Position numbers and translations under genes: made by a program
Part shown: positions 1 through 7,811 of the stretch, piece after piece
Position numbering within the stretch: the first letter of the stretch is position 1
Layout of the letters: each line of letters opens with the position of its first letter
Notes under the pieces: model-generated
Seen by the model: only the letters and a program-made list of their open reading frames with translations
Database searches by the model: none
Told to the model about the DNA's origin: nothing
From: Acinetobacter sp. ANC 4204
GTDB taxonomy: Bacteria > Pseudomonadota > Gammaproteobacteria > Pseudomonadales > Moraxellaceae
NCBI RefSeq assembly: GCF_002135205.1
Contig: NZ_NEFZ01000015.1
Coordinates: 1-32,596, forward strand
Length of the DNA: 32,596 nt
Direction of reading: 5' to 3'

Positions 1-315
1 GCATCAACCATTGCTGCAATTTATAAAGATCGGTGGAAGGTAGAACTATTTTTTAAAGCGATCAAGCAAAACCTAAAATTGAAATCGTTTTTAGGCCGTA
101 GTCGCAATGCGATCCAAACACAAATATGGATTGCCTTAATTGCCTATTTACTGGTGAGTTTTGCGAAACATATGGCGCAGGAAGGATGGAGTGTTCAAAG
201 ATTATTAAGAATTATTCAGGTGAATTTATTTGAAAGGAAGCTCTTAAAAGCACTATTTCTTCCTGATAAGAAGTGGAATAAGCAAGAAGAACCTCAGTTG
301 AGGTTCTTCTTGTAA
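1..315 (+). CDS. IS4-family transposase, C-terminal part (5' end outside window)
   Basis: The open frame runs from base 1 to the stop at 313-315, giving 104 residues. It is the C-terminal end of a DDE transposase. The IS4-family signature Y-(2)-R-(3)-E-(6)-K is visible in the first 22 residues (Tyr8, Arg11, Glu15, Lys22); the Glu is the third catalytic acidic residue of the DDE triad. The rest is a helical tail typical of the family. The start and the first two catalytic Asp residues lie upstream of the window, so I cannot say whether the element is intact. The last 30 coding bases form a perfect hairpin. I could not identify the terminal inverted repeat or a target duplication. Confidence 0.85.
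   Translation, partial: ASTIAAIYKDRWKVELFFKAIKQNLKLKSFLGRSRNAIQTQIWIALIAYLLVSFAKHMAQEGWSVQRLLRIIQVNLFERKLLKALFLPDKKWNKQEEPQLRFFL
283..312 (+). repeat. Perfect 14-bp hairpin at the end of the transposase gene
   Basis: The arms at 283-296 and 299-312 are exact reverse complements with a 2-base loop. The stem lies inside the last codons and ends directly before the TAA. It could terminate transcription or block outside read-through; the role is inferred. Confidence 0.75.
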
Positions 316-330
316 TATTTATGGGACAGC

Positions 331-353
331 AGTGGCCGAAGGCCACTTTTTTT
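331..353 (+). terminator. Rho-independent terminator after the IS4 transposase
   Basis: A GTGGCC/GGCCAC stem (332-337 and 341-346) with loop GAA is followed by seven T (347-353). It closes the transposase transcript. Confidence 0.8.
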
Positions 354-487
354 ATTTTCACTATCACATAAGTACATAAAACATACAGTTTTTAGCAGAT
401 TCACTCTACTGCATAGTCGCATTATACCCGATGATATTTTTGCACATGATTTAAAAACAAAGACATGATAAAAAAAGGAGTTGGCTC

Positions 488-739
488 ATGTGGTCACTTA
501 TTGTTGCTATTGTCGTAGGTTTTATTGCAGGTCTCATCGCGCGTGCCATTCATCCTGGTGATGATAAAGCAGGCTTCATTGTTACCACGTTACTGGGGAT
601 TGCAGGTTCACTCTTAGCTACCTATGGCGGTCGTTTACTTGGTCTCTATAGTGAAGGCTCGGCAGCAGGCTTTATTGCTTCAGTTATTGGGGCCATCATT
701 ATTTTATTCATCTATAACATGGTCACCAAAAAAGCCTAA
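488..739 (+). CDS. GlsB/YeaQ/YmgE family stress-response membrane protein
   Basis: This 83-residue protein consists almost entirely of three hydrophobic segments (about 2-18, 29-51 and 58-78) separated by short glycine-rich turns, the layout of the transglycosylase-associated GlsB/YeaQ/YmgE family. The family is small inner-membrane proteins often linked to envelope or general stress; the molecular function is not settled. A strong ribosome-binding site (AAGGAG, about 475-480) precedes the ATG. The gene stands alone and ends in a hairpin terminator shared with the converging dsbC-like gene. Identification is by overall pattern, not catalytic residues. Confidence 0.85.
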   Translation: MWSLIVAIVVGFIAGLIARAIHPGDDKAGFIVTTLLGIAGSLLATYGGRLLGLYSEGSAAGFIASVIGAIIILFIYNMVTKKA

Positions 740-751
740 AACATCCATTAA

Positions 752-777
752 AAAAAGCACCTTTGCAGGTGCTTTTT
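752..777. terminator. Bidirectional terminator between glsB-like and dsbC-like genes
   Basis: An 11-bp stem (752-762 with 767-777), loop TTGC. An A-run on the left and T-run on the right make it usable from both strands, as expected between convergent genes. Confidence 0.85.
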
Positions 778-789
778 ATATTTGGACTA

Positions 790-1491
790 TTATAAGCCCA
801 GTTCACGCCACATATTTTCAATGGTGGTTGAAGGCACAGCGCCATTCACTTTAAAACCATTTGAGAAAATAACCACAGGCGTTCCTTGTAAGCCTAAACT
901 CTGTCCCAATTGTAAGTTACGTTCAATTGGATTAGTACACGGTTTTTTCGATGTCGGCTGAGTTCCTTTCGCAATCAAATTTTTCCACGCAAGGGCAGGG
1001 TCTGCTTCACAAAATACTTGCTTCGATGGTGCAACTGATTGTGCCTTGATGGGGTAAATAAAAGTGTAGATGGTCACATCATTCAGCTTATTCAACTCAG
1101 CCTCTAACTGCTTACAGTAAGGACAGTTCGGGTCTGAAAAAACAGCCAATTGGCGTTTCCCATTGCCTTTAACCATTTTAATGGCATCTTTTAACGGCAG
1201 CTTATTCCAATCGAGCGAATTTTGTTGCACATATAAAGCTGCACTTAAATTTTTCTGATCTTTTAAGCGCACCATTGAACCTGCAATCACATGCTCAGCC
1301 GCTTCACCTAAATACACAATTTCGCCATCTAAAGATCCGCTATAAATGCCCGACATTTCTGTTTTTTGAATATTTTGAACATTAATATTTGGATAATTCT
1401 TTTTTAAGTTGGCTTGAACACTTTCTACACTGGCCATACTCATACTTGCAATTGCACTTGTAAGTAGTGCCAAACCCAGTTTTTTTATCAT
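790..1491 (-). CDS. dsbC: DsbC-like periplasmic thiol:disulfide interchange protein
   Basis: A 233-residue protein with an N-terminal signal peptide (MIKKLGLALL..., cleavage near residue 20), an N-terminal dimerisation-like domain (about 22-85) and a thioredoxin-fold domain. The active-site motif is C123-P-Y-C126, preceded by FSDPN. A cis-proline motif GTPVVIF lies near the C-terminus and a second Cys pair is seen between them. DsbC/DsbG proteins rearrange wrong disulfides in the periplasm and are kept reduced by DsbD. I start at the ATG at 1491 because it opens directly on a signal peptide; an in-frame ATG at 1560 would put 23 polar residues in front of it. DsbG is the main alternative, but the size and CPYC fit DsbC. 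Confidence 0.85.
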   Translation of the reverse strand: MIKKLGLALLTSAIASMSMASVESVQANLKKNYPNINVQNIQKTEMSGIYSGSLDGEIVYLGEAAEHVIAGSMVRLKDQKNLSAALYVQQNSLDWNKLPLKDAIKMVKGNGKRQLAVFSDPNCPYCKQLEAELNKLNDVTIYTFIYPIKAQSVAPSKQVFCEADPALAWKNLIAKGTQPTSKKPCTNPIERNLQLGQSLGLQGTPVVIFSNGFKVNGAVPSTTIENMWRELGL

Positions 1492-1600
1492 CACTTTTTG
1501 CTCTTTCAATCGGAGAACCACGGCGCTAGTGTAGAGTGTATTATTCAAGCATTGAATCATTTTTTCTTATGCTTTACCGAAACCCAACATGACAGAACGA

Positions 1601-2575
1601 TCAACCGACCAAAGTTTCACGTGGAACATCAAATAAAATAGAGTTGATCTCGACTGAAACATGAACAATTTCCTCATGAATCGACAGCATCTCACGCACC
1701 TGATCTGCACTTAAGTCCAATGTCGTTTCTAAAGCCAAAATGCAGGAAAACTTGCCTTTACCTACTTTCCAAACATGTAAATCGGTCAAAGTCGTATGTG
1801 GTAGTTCTGCCACTACCTCGCGAATTTCTTCCACCACATGATGGTCCATTTCAGCATCTAACAAGGTTTTTCCCGTTTCTTGCATTAAGCTCCATGCCCA
1901 TTTTGCCACCAATATTGACCCCACAATCCCAAGGGCAGCGTCAAGAAAATCCCAACCAAAATACTTACCAAAAATCAAAGCAATAATAGCAAAAATAGAC
2001 GTCACAGCATCTGCCACCACATGCATAAATGCAGCTTTCTGATTTAAATCATGATGATGGGCATGTACTTCTGCTGCATGATCATGAGCGTGATGGTGAT
2101 GGTGATGGTGATGGTGATGGTGATGGTCGCCATCGTGCAGCAACCATGCACAGATTAAATTAACCAATAAGCCTAAAATCGCAATTGGAATTGCTTCGTT
2201 ATAATGAATTTGTACAGGAGAAAATAGGCGTTCAACTGAATGAAAAGCCATAAAACCCGCCACCACCATCAACAAAATTGCACTACTATAACCAGCAAGA
2301 ATTTCAATTTTCCATGTGCCGAAACTAAAGCGTTGATCATGGGCATAATGCCGTGCAGCACGATAGGCAAAATACGCTAAACCCAGTGCCAGCATATGCG
2401 AACTCATATGCCAACCATCTGCCAGTAAAGCCATTGATTGGAAAATCCATCCACCAATCACTTCTAATAACATCATGACTGCCGTTAAAATGGTCGCGAT
2501 TAATATCCGTTTTTGGGCCAGTGGATTACCTTCATCAAAATGATGCGTGTGCTGACGTGATGGGCTATTTTGCAT
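1601..2575 (-). CDS. dmeF: CDF-family Co(II)/Ni(II) efflux transporter DmeF
   Basis: A 324-residue cation diffusion facilitator with six membrane segments between about residues 23 and 220 and a soluble C-terminal domain. Metal-site residues are visible in TM2 (H56-x3-H60 in ADGWHMSSH) and TM5 (H185-x3-D189 in HVVADA). CDF proteins export divalent metals by proton antiport. The ADGWHM signature and the adjacent divergent RcnR-like regulator point to the cobalt/nickel DmeF branch rather than zinc CzcD/ZitB. The loop between TM4 and TM5 has twelve consecutive His (151-162) followed by further His, a likely metal-collecting loop encoded by a six-copy hexanucleotide repeat. The gene diverges from the regulator, with a palindromic operator between them. 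A parS-like site overlaps its 3' end. Confidence 0.85.
   Translation of the reverse strand: MQNSPSRQHTHHFDEGNPLAQKRILIATILTAVMMLLEVIGGWIFQSMALLADGWHMSSHMLALGLAYFAYRAARHYAHDQRFSFGTWKIEILAGYSSAILLMVVAGFMAFHSVERLFSPVQIHYNEAIPIAILGLLVNLICAWLLHDGDHHHHHHHHHHHHAHDHAAEVHAHHHDLNQKAAFMHVVADAVTSIFAIIALIFGKYFGWDFLDAALGIVGSILVAKWAWSLMQETGKTLLDAEMDHHVVEEIREVVAELPHTTLTDLHVWKVGKGKFSCILALETTLDLSADQVREMLSIHEEIVHVSVEINSILFDVPRETLVG
1613..1628. other. parS-like ParB-binding site
   Basis: The 16 bases AGTTTCACGTGGAACA match the bacterial parS consensus TGTTnCACGTGnAACA at all but the first position. The site lies inside the 3' end of dmeF. It is one of three such sites around oriC in this window. Confidence 0.8.
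2091..2126. repeat. Hexanucleotide tandem repeat, six perfect copies
   Basis: TGATGG is repeated six times without error. On the minus strand it encodes twelve His as alternating CAC and CAT codons in the dmeF metal loop. Copy-number changes would stay in frame, adding or removing two His per unit. Confidence 0.95.
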
Positions 2576-2590
2576 TTAAAATCATTCACC

Positions 2591-2613
2591 AATATACTCC
2601 CATACAGTATATT
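2591..2613. promoter_or_regulatory. RcnR/DmeR-type operator between dmeF and its regulator
   Basis: A perfect inverted repeat of 8-base arms, AATATACT (2591-2598) and AGTATATT (2606-2613), separated by seven bases that include a C-run. The TACT-N7-AGTA core has the same geometry as the E. coli RcnR operator (TACT-G6-N-AGTA). Its place in the divergent promoter region suggests one site controls both genes. Confidence 0.75.
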
Positions 2614-2632
2614 TATTTTTTGGAGCAATGTG

Positions 2633-2899
2633 TTGAGTCATTTGCATAAAGATAAAAAAATTTTAAACCGCGTAAAACGTTTACAAGGGCAAGTGAACGC
2701 TGTTGAGCACTCCATTGCGCATCCAGAAGCCAGTTGTATCGACGTTTTACAACAAGTTGCTGCCATAAAAGGTGCAGTCAATGGGCTAATGAATGAACTC
2801 GTTGAAGCCCACTTACGCCATCATGTTTTAGCACATGCAGAACAGGTCAATGAAGAAGAGTTAGCTGAGTTCTTAAAACTGCTGAAACGTTACGGCTAA
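2633..2899 (+). CDS. RcnR/FrmR-family metal-responsive transcriptional repressor
   Basis: An 88-residue all-helical CsoR/RcnR-family repressor, read from a TTG start. This start sits seven bases after GGAG (2622-2625) and gives the N-terminus MSHLHKDKK. With this numbering His3, Cys35, His60 and His64 are all present, matching the four nickel/cobalt ligands of E. coli RcnR; the family core LQQVAAIKGAVNGLM is also clear. Starting at the far-upstream in-frame ATG (2570) would translate the operator and add 21 unrelated residues. Known RcnR proteins leave DNA on binding Ni(II) or Co(II), de-repressing an exporter; here that would be the divergent dmeF. A formaldehyde sensor (FrmR) is less likely given the full His/Cys set. 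Confidence 0.85.
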   Translation: MSHLHKDKKILNRVKRLQGQVNAVEHSIAHPEASCIDVLQQVAAIKGAVNGLMNELVEAHLRHHVLAHAEQVNEEELAEFLKLLKRYG

Positions 2900-3032
2900 G
2901 TTTTATTGCGTTCTTTTTCAAGTTTTTAGTTGACCATTTTTTCCTCAAGCCGATACACTGTTGCTCTCTATCATTTTCTTCTCACTGTTTAAACAGATCA
3001 CTTGTTTTGACAGAGAGCCTCATGGCATTTGC

Positions 3033-4229
3033 ATGACAACAACCACATCTTGGCGTCCATTTTGCATGGTTAGCCTTGCTTTAATGATGGGAACAATGGG
3101 GACAGCTTTGGCCAGTCCGCTTTACCCCCTATACCAAGCCTTATGGCATCTGATGCCGAGTCAGATCACCTATATTTTTGTGGCTTATATGTTCGGCTGT
3201 CTTGCCACATTACTCTTTCTTGGACGAACCAGTAATAGCATCGGCTATCTACGTACCTTACAAGTCGGGTTGGTATTTATCACCGTGGGATTGGTGATTT
3301 CTGTCTATGCTTCTAATGCTCTAATCCTGTCTTTGGGGCGCTTTATTATTGGTATTGCGTCTGGTTTGATGACCACTTCAGCTTTATTGGGACTAATGTA
3401 TACCGTACCGAAAAGTCATCAACAAATTGCGCCACAACTGAGTTCGATGATTACCGCAGTAGGTTTTGGCTTAGGCCCGCTGATTGGTGGCCTGATTGCT
3501 CAATTTTCAGAATACCCTTTGGTCAGCCCTTATCTCCCCGTTATTCTTGGTGCTGTAGTGTGTTTCTTTGGCTTATTTTGGGTTCAATCTCCCACGTTTA
3601 CAGTACAGCCCTTTAGTCTTGCTCCGAAACTACTCCGACCAGAAGTACAATATCATCAGTTGTTTTTGATTGTTGGATTTACCGCATTTAGTGCCTTTGC
3701 TGCATTTAGCTTATTTGCTTCTTTATCTCCGTCATTTGTCAGTGATATTCTGCCGTGGCATGGCCCACTCGTCAGTGGCTCAGCCATTACCAGTATTTTG
3801 ATTATCTCTGCCGTGGTGCAGTATTTTGCCAGAGCCATACCTGCTAATCAGTGTCTCAACTATGGCTTAATCACCTTGATCCTAAGCCTAGGCATTTTAG
3901 CTTTGTGTATGCTGTTTCAACTGAGTATATTTTTCTTTATCAGCGATTTTTTAGTGGGAATTGGGCACGGTTTAACTTTGATTGGTGCTTTTGGTCTGAT
4001 TTATGCCATGACCACCACAGAAAACCGAGCGGCTGTAATGTCAACCTATCTTTTTATCGGTTATTTAGGCACGATTGTGCCCATTGTAGCTGTGGGCTAT
4101 CTAGCAGATCACTTTGGCTTAAGTTTCGCAGTGATCAGCTTTTGTATTGCTATTGGTATATTGTGTTTTTATCTGTGGTTTTCACATCAGAGCAGTACAC
4201 CTCTAACTTTAAATATGAAAAAGCCCTAA
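3033..4229 (+). CDS. MFS transporter (substrate unknown)
   Basis: A 398-residue protein with about twelve hydrophobic segments, split into two six-helix halves by a loop near residues 180-205, the major facilitator layout. The first segments carry ASPLYPLY and a short cytoplasmic GRTSNSIG, a degenerate version of MFS motif A. Nothing visible fixes the substrate. I start at the ATG at 3033, directly before the first helix; an in-frame TTG at 2961 would add a 24-residue hydrophobic/Cys extension. A five-codon minicistron (3022-3036) with its own purine-rich site overlaps the start as ATGA. The gene converges on mnmE across a shared terminator. Confidence 0.75.
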   Translation: MTTTTSWRPFCMVSLALMMGTMGTALASPLYPLYQALWHLMPSQITYIFVAYMFGCLATLLFLGRTSNSIGYLRTLQVGLVFITVGLVISVYASNALILSLGRFIIGIASGLMTTSALLGLMYTVPKSHQQIAPQLSSMITAVGFGLGPLIGGLIAQFSEYPLVSPYLPVILGAVVCFFGLFWVQSPTFTVQPFSLAPKLLRPEVQYHQLFLIVGFTAFSAFAAFSLFASLSPSFVSDILPWHGPLVSGSAITSILIISAVVQYFARAIPANQCLNYGLITLILSLGILALCMLFQLSIFFFISDFLVGIGHGLTLIGAFGLIYAMTTTENRAAVMSTYLFIGYLGTIVPIVAVGYLADHFGLSFAVISFCIAIGILCFYLWFSHQSSTPLTLNMKKP

Positions 4230-4243
4230 TCAGAGGGTTTTTT
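4218..4243. terminator. Bidirectional terminator between the MFS gene and mnmE
   Basis: Stem AAAAAGCCCT with AGGGTTTTTT (one G-T wobble) and a six-base loop. A- and T-runs on either side suit both converging genes. The stem overlaps the last codons of the MFS gene. Confidence 0.75.
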
Positions 4244-4257
4244 CATCAATAGCAGTG

Positions 4258-5613
4258 TTATTTTCCAATACAGAACGATCCAAAAATTTTCCCAAGTAAA
4301 TCATCCGCACTAAAGTCCCCTGTAATTTCACCGAGGGCATTTTGTGCCAAACGGAGCGACTCTGCGACTAACTCACCTGCGTTATACACCACCAATTGTT
4401 CACGGGCTTCAGCAAGATAGAGCTGAGTGCGTTTCATTGCGTCTAAATGGCGTGTACGCGCAATAAAGGTATCTTCTTCTGGCTGGAAGCCTGCATGCGC
4501 TGTAATCGCCTCTATGAGCGCTTGAACGCCAGTTTCTTGCTTGGCCGAAACCATAATATGACGGAAGCCGTTAAAATCTTCGATATGTGATGTTGTTTTC
4601 ATCAAATCACACTTATTACCAATCAGCATTAAACGTTTCGGTTCAATATGCTCAGCAAAATATGCTTGCGCCAGTTTGAGTGGGTCTTCGCCTTGACTTA
4701 AGTCATAAACCAAAAGTAACAGATCGGCTTGCTCAATTTCTTTAATGGCACGGCGGATCCCTTCTTTTTCTACAATATCACCTGTTTCACGCAAACCCGC
4801 GGTATCGGTTAGTGTTATAGGTAAACCATTCAGGGTAATTTTTTCATGTAAGACATCCCGCGTCGTACCTGCAATATCCGTCACAATGGCGCGTTCAATG
4901 CCCGCTAAAGCATTGAGTAGTGATGACTTACCCGCATTCGGTTTCCCTGCAATGACTACTTGTAAACCTTCACGCAGTAACTGTCCTTGACGAGCCGATT
5001 GTTGCACTTGGTTCACAGCAGCCGTAACACCATCTAAAAGATTTAAAATTTTCCCGTCCGCAAGAAAATCAATTTCTTCTTCAGGAAAATCAATAGCAGC
5101 TTCCACATGCAAACGTAGATGAATCAATTGCTCCAGCACACGATTTACTTTAGTTGAAAATGCGCCTTGTAATGAACGTACTGCAGAACGTGCAGCCGCT
5201 TGTGATGTCGCATCAATCAAGTCAGCGATCGCTTCCGCCTGTACCAAATCCAGTTTGCCATTTTCAAAAGCCCGCATGGAAAACTCACCGGCTTTTGCAG
5301 CAATTGCACCAAGCTCCAACAAACGTCCCAGTAAAGCATTTTGAATCACAGGGCCACCATGCCCTTGCAACTCAACCACATCTTCACCAGTGAACGAATT
5401 CGGGTTCGGAAAACAAATCGCTAAGCCTTCATCCATCACTTCACCAGATGCATCATAAAACTGGCGAAAACCTGCAAAACGCGCTTTCGGTAAGTCCTTT
5501 TGAGTCAAGGCCTGTGCAATCTCGTACGATTTAGGACCAGATAGGCGAATGACCCCGACACCACCACGCCCAGGTGGTGTTGCAATAGCAGCAATCGTAG
5601 TTCGGTTGTACAT
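4258..5613 (-). CDS. mnmE: tRNA uridine-5-carboxymethylaminomethyl modification GTPase MnmE
   Basis: A 451-residue protein. With MnmG it installs the cmnm5 group on the wobble uridine of several tRNAs. Visible parts in order are the N-terminal folate-binding domain opening YNRTTIAAIATPPGRGG, a helical domain, an inserted G domain (GKPNAGKSS P-loop near residue 220, TDIAGTTRD switch I, DTAG G3 motif, NKCDL G4 motif), and the C-terminal FCIGK with the conserved functional Cys. I use the ATG at 5613, eight bases after AGG; a GTG at 5622 is in frame but overlaps the ribosome-binding site. It lies after yidC in the usual rpmH-rnpA-yidD-yidC-mnmE order, separated from yidC by a terminator hairpin. 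Confidence 0.97.
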   Translation of the reverse strand: MYNRTTIAAIATPPGRGGVGVIRLSGPKSYEIAQALTQKDLPKARFAGFRQFYDASGEVMDEGLAICFPNPNSFTGEDVVELQGHGGPVIQNALLGRLLELGAIAAKAGEFSMRAFENGKLDLVQAEAIADLIDATSQAAARSAVRSLQGAFSTKVNRVLEQLIHLRLHVEAAIDFPEEEIDFLADGKILNLLDGVTAAVNQVQQSARQGQLLREGLQVVIAGKPNAGKSSLLNALAGIERAIVTDIAGTTRDVLHEKITLNGLPITLTDTAGLRETGDIVEKEGIRRAIKEIEQADLLLLVYDLSQGEDPLKLAQAYFAEHIEPKRLMLIGNKCDLMKTTSHIEDFNGFRHIMVSAKQETGVQALIEAITAHAGFQPEEDTFIARTRHLDAMKRTQLYLAEAREQLVVYNAGELVAESLRLAQNALGEITGDFSADDLLGKIFGSFCIGK

Positions 5614-5649
5614 AACATTCACCTAAAAATCTTAAAAACGCGCAAAGAA

Positions 5650-5683
5650 AAATCCGCCTAAGATTACCATCTTAAGCGGATTT
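5650..5683 (-). terminator. Terminator after yidC
   Basis: Fifteen-base arms (5650-5664 and 5669-5683) with one C/A mismatch and a four-base loop. On the minus strand the stem runs into a T-run, so it closes the yidC transcript before mnmE. Confidence 0.8.
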
Positions 5684-5712
5684 ATTCAGCTTTTCGCGAA
5701 AAGTTGCCTCGA

Positions 5713-7476
5713 TTAGCTCGACGCACTTTCCTTATTCAAGCGATCTTTTTCAACAGATTTGTTGATCAACGTTTGTTGAATGATCGTGATACTGTTGTTG
5801 ACAATCCAGTACAACACCAAGCCCGAAGGGAAGAACAGCATAAAGACTGTAAAAACAATCGGCATGATGCGGAATACTTTGGCTTGCATCGGGTCTGCAG
5901 GCTGTGGATTTAAAGACTGCTGAATGAACATGGTTGCGCCCATCAACAGCGGTAAAATAAACCACGGATCCATTGCTGACAAATCTTGAATCCAAAGTAA
6001 CCATGGTGCATGACGAAGTTCAACAGACTCCATCAATACCCAGTACAATGCAAGGAAGATTGGCATTTGTAATAACAATGGCAAACAACCAGCAAGCGGA
6101 TTGACTTGTTCTCGTTTATACAGTGCCATCATTTCTTGAGAGAAGCGCATACGGTCTTCACCGAACTCTTCTTTCATACGTTGCATTTCAGGTGCAATAA
6201 CACGCATTTTCGCCATTGAGCGATAGCTCTTAGACGACAATGGCCACAGAATCAGTTTCACCAAGACCGTTAACAGAATAATTGCCCAGCCCCAGTTACC
6301 CACTAAACCGTGGAAGAACTCAAGACCCAAGAACAACAATTTCGCAATTGGCCATAACCAACCATAATCAACAGTTTGGTTCAAACCTGTTGCTAATTCT
6401 TTTAGCTCAGATTGAACTTTAGGGCCTGAATAGAAAGTCGCATCAATCTCAGCCACTGTTCCTGCAGGCACAGTAATTGTTGGTGAAGTAAAACCAATGA
6501 TATTCATATCATCAGTCGACTTACGCGATTCTAATTTTGCAACATACGGTTGACCGTTAGCTTGCGTAAGCTTTAAGTCACCTGGAATCCAAGCACTGAC
6601 GAAATAGTGCTGAACCATAGCAACCCAGCCACCTTTCGCTTCAACATTCAATTTTTCTTCATTGAAGTTAGCAAATTTCAGCTTGTTATAATGTTCATCT
6701 GGCGAACCCCAAGCACCACCTAAGAAAGTGCCCAATGTGAAAATACCTTGGTCTGACTTACCTGGATCTTCAGAGTTGTCACGTTTGAGTTGACCAAACA
6801 TTTGACCCTGCCAGTTTTGACCACTGCGGTTCACCACTTTATGGTTCACAACAATAGGATAGTCACCTTGCTTGAAGGTAAAGGTTTTAATGATTTCCAC
6901 ACCATCCGCTGTTTTCAGTACCATCGGTACAGTTAACACTTTGATGCTTTTACCATCTTCCGTTTGAACCGCTTTAGCATCATTCAATGTATAAGCAGAT
7001 TTTTCAATCTCATACATTGGGCGACCGCTACGATTACTGTCTGGACCATTAAGACCAATTAAACCAGACTGCGCCACATAAGTACGTTTCGCATCACTTT
7101 CCAGCATGACAAATGCTTCATTGCTGTCTTTGCTCTTGTCATGGTTTAACAATTCAATACGAACAATATCACCACCTTTAGGGTTAATCCAAAGATGATA
7201 AAGGTCAGTTTGTACTGAAATAAGCTGTTGATTTACAGATGCTTTAACTTCTGTAACTGGTTGCTGAGTCGCGATATTTGCTTGTGGCATATCAGACGCT
7301 GCTGAAGCCGTTTGAGCATTTGGCAAATCTGCAGATACTTCATGCGAAACTACAGCAGCCTGTTGAGGCTGTTGCTGAGTTGCCGCATGTCCATAATCTT
7401 TTTGCCAAGCCAAAATAAGCAAATAAGCGACAACAAACATGGCCCCGAGAATGGCAAACCTGGCCCATTGTTGCAT
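5713..7476 (-). CDS. yidC: Membrane protein insertase YidC
   Basis: A 587-residue Oxa1/YidC-family insertase. It helps SecYEG integrate and fold inner-membrane proteins and also inserts small proteins alone. It opens with a membrane anchor (FAILGAMFVVAYLLILAW, about 7-25), then a Gln/Ala-rich linker and the large periplasmic beta domain typical of Gram-negative YidC (to about residue 370). The conserved membrane core follows, with SKSYRSMAKMR, NPLAGCLPLLLQMPIFLALY and LYWIVNNSITIIQQ. The size fits gammaproteobacterial YidC (about 550-590). It starts five bases after the yidD stop and is probably co-transcribed with rpmH, rnpA and yidD. Confidence 0.98.
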   Translation of the reverse strand: MQQWARFAILGAMFVVAYLLILAWQKDYGHAATQQQPQQAAVVSHEVSADLPNAQTASAASDMPQANIATQQPVTEVKASVNQQLISVQTDLYHLWINPKGGDIVRIELLNHDKSKDSNEAFVMLESDAKRTYVAQSGLIGLNGPDSNRSGRPMYEIEKSAYTLNDAKAVQTEDGKSIKVLTVPMVLKTADGVEIIKTFTFKQGDYPIVVNHKVVNRSGQNWQGQMFGQLKRDNSEDPGKSDQGIFTLGTFLGGAWGSPDEHYNKLKFANFNEEKLNVEAKGGWVAMVQHYFVSAWIPGDLKLTQANGQPYVAKLESRKSTDDMNIIGFTSPTITVPAGTVAEIDATFYSGPKVQSELKELATGLNQTVDYGWLWPIAKLLFLGLEFFHGLVGNWGWAIILLTVLVKLILWPLSSKSYRSMAKMRVIAPEMQRMKEEFGEDRMRFSQEMMALYKREQVNPLAGCLPLLLQMPIFLALYWVLMESVELRHAPWLLWIQDLSAMDPWFILPLLMGATMFIQQSLNPQPADPMQAKVFRIMPIVFTVFMLFFPSGLVLYWIVNNSITIIQQTLINKSVEKDRLNKESASS

Positions 7477-7481
7477 ATCTA

Positions 7482-7802
7482 TTACCCCAAGTGGTTAGAG
7501 TGATTTTGGTTCAAGAAACAATCACGAAAGGGTACAGCAAGCAGACGCTTTTGAGAATCTATTTGCTGAAAAGAGATAAAACGAATCCTTTTAGCTGGGA
7601 CAGGGTCATACCCCGATCCACCCCAAGGATGACAACGGCAAATACGTTTAGTAGCCAACCACACACCACGCACAGCACCATGTGTATGGACTGCTTCCAA
7701 TGAATATTGAGAACATGTAGGGATATAACGACAACGCGGTCCAAGTAAAGGACTAATCGCAATTTGATAAAATCGAATTAACCAATGCAGTAACCGGACC
7801 AT
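7482..7802 (-). CDS. yidD: Membrane protein insertion efficiency factor YidD
   Basis: A 106-residue protein with the YidD signature in order: an N-terminal amphipathic helix (LIRFYQIAISPLLGPRCRY), the Cys-containing PTCSQYSLEA, and CHPWGGSGYDPVP. YidD is a small membrane-associated factor that aids YidC-dependent insertion. The C-terminal extension after the GYDP motif (about 35 residues) is typical in length for Acinetobacter-like relatives and carries no motif I know. It sits nine bases after rnpA and five before yidC. Confidence 0.95.
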   Translation of the reverse strand: MVRLLHWLIRFYQIAISPLLGPRCRYIPTCSQYSLEAVHTHGAVRGVWLATKRICRCHPWGGSGYDPVPAKRIRFISFQQIDSQKRLLAVPFRDCFLNQNHSNHLG

Positions 7803-7811
7803 TGGCCATCT

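Noticed and set aside
3851..4252. A 133-codon open frame overlapping the 3' half of the MFS gene
   Set aside because: It is Cys-, Trp- and Phe-rich out-of-frame sequence; the in-frame MFS protein has clear membrane segments to its end, so no frameshift is implied.
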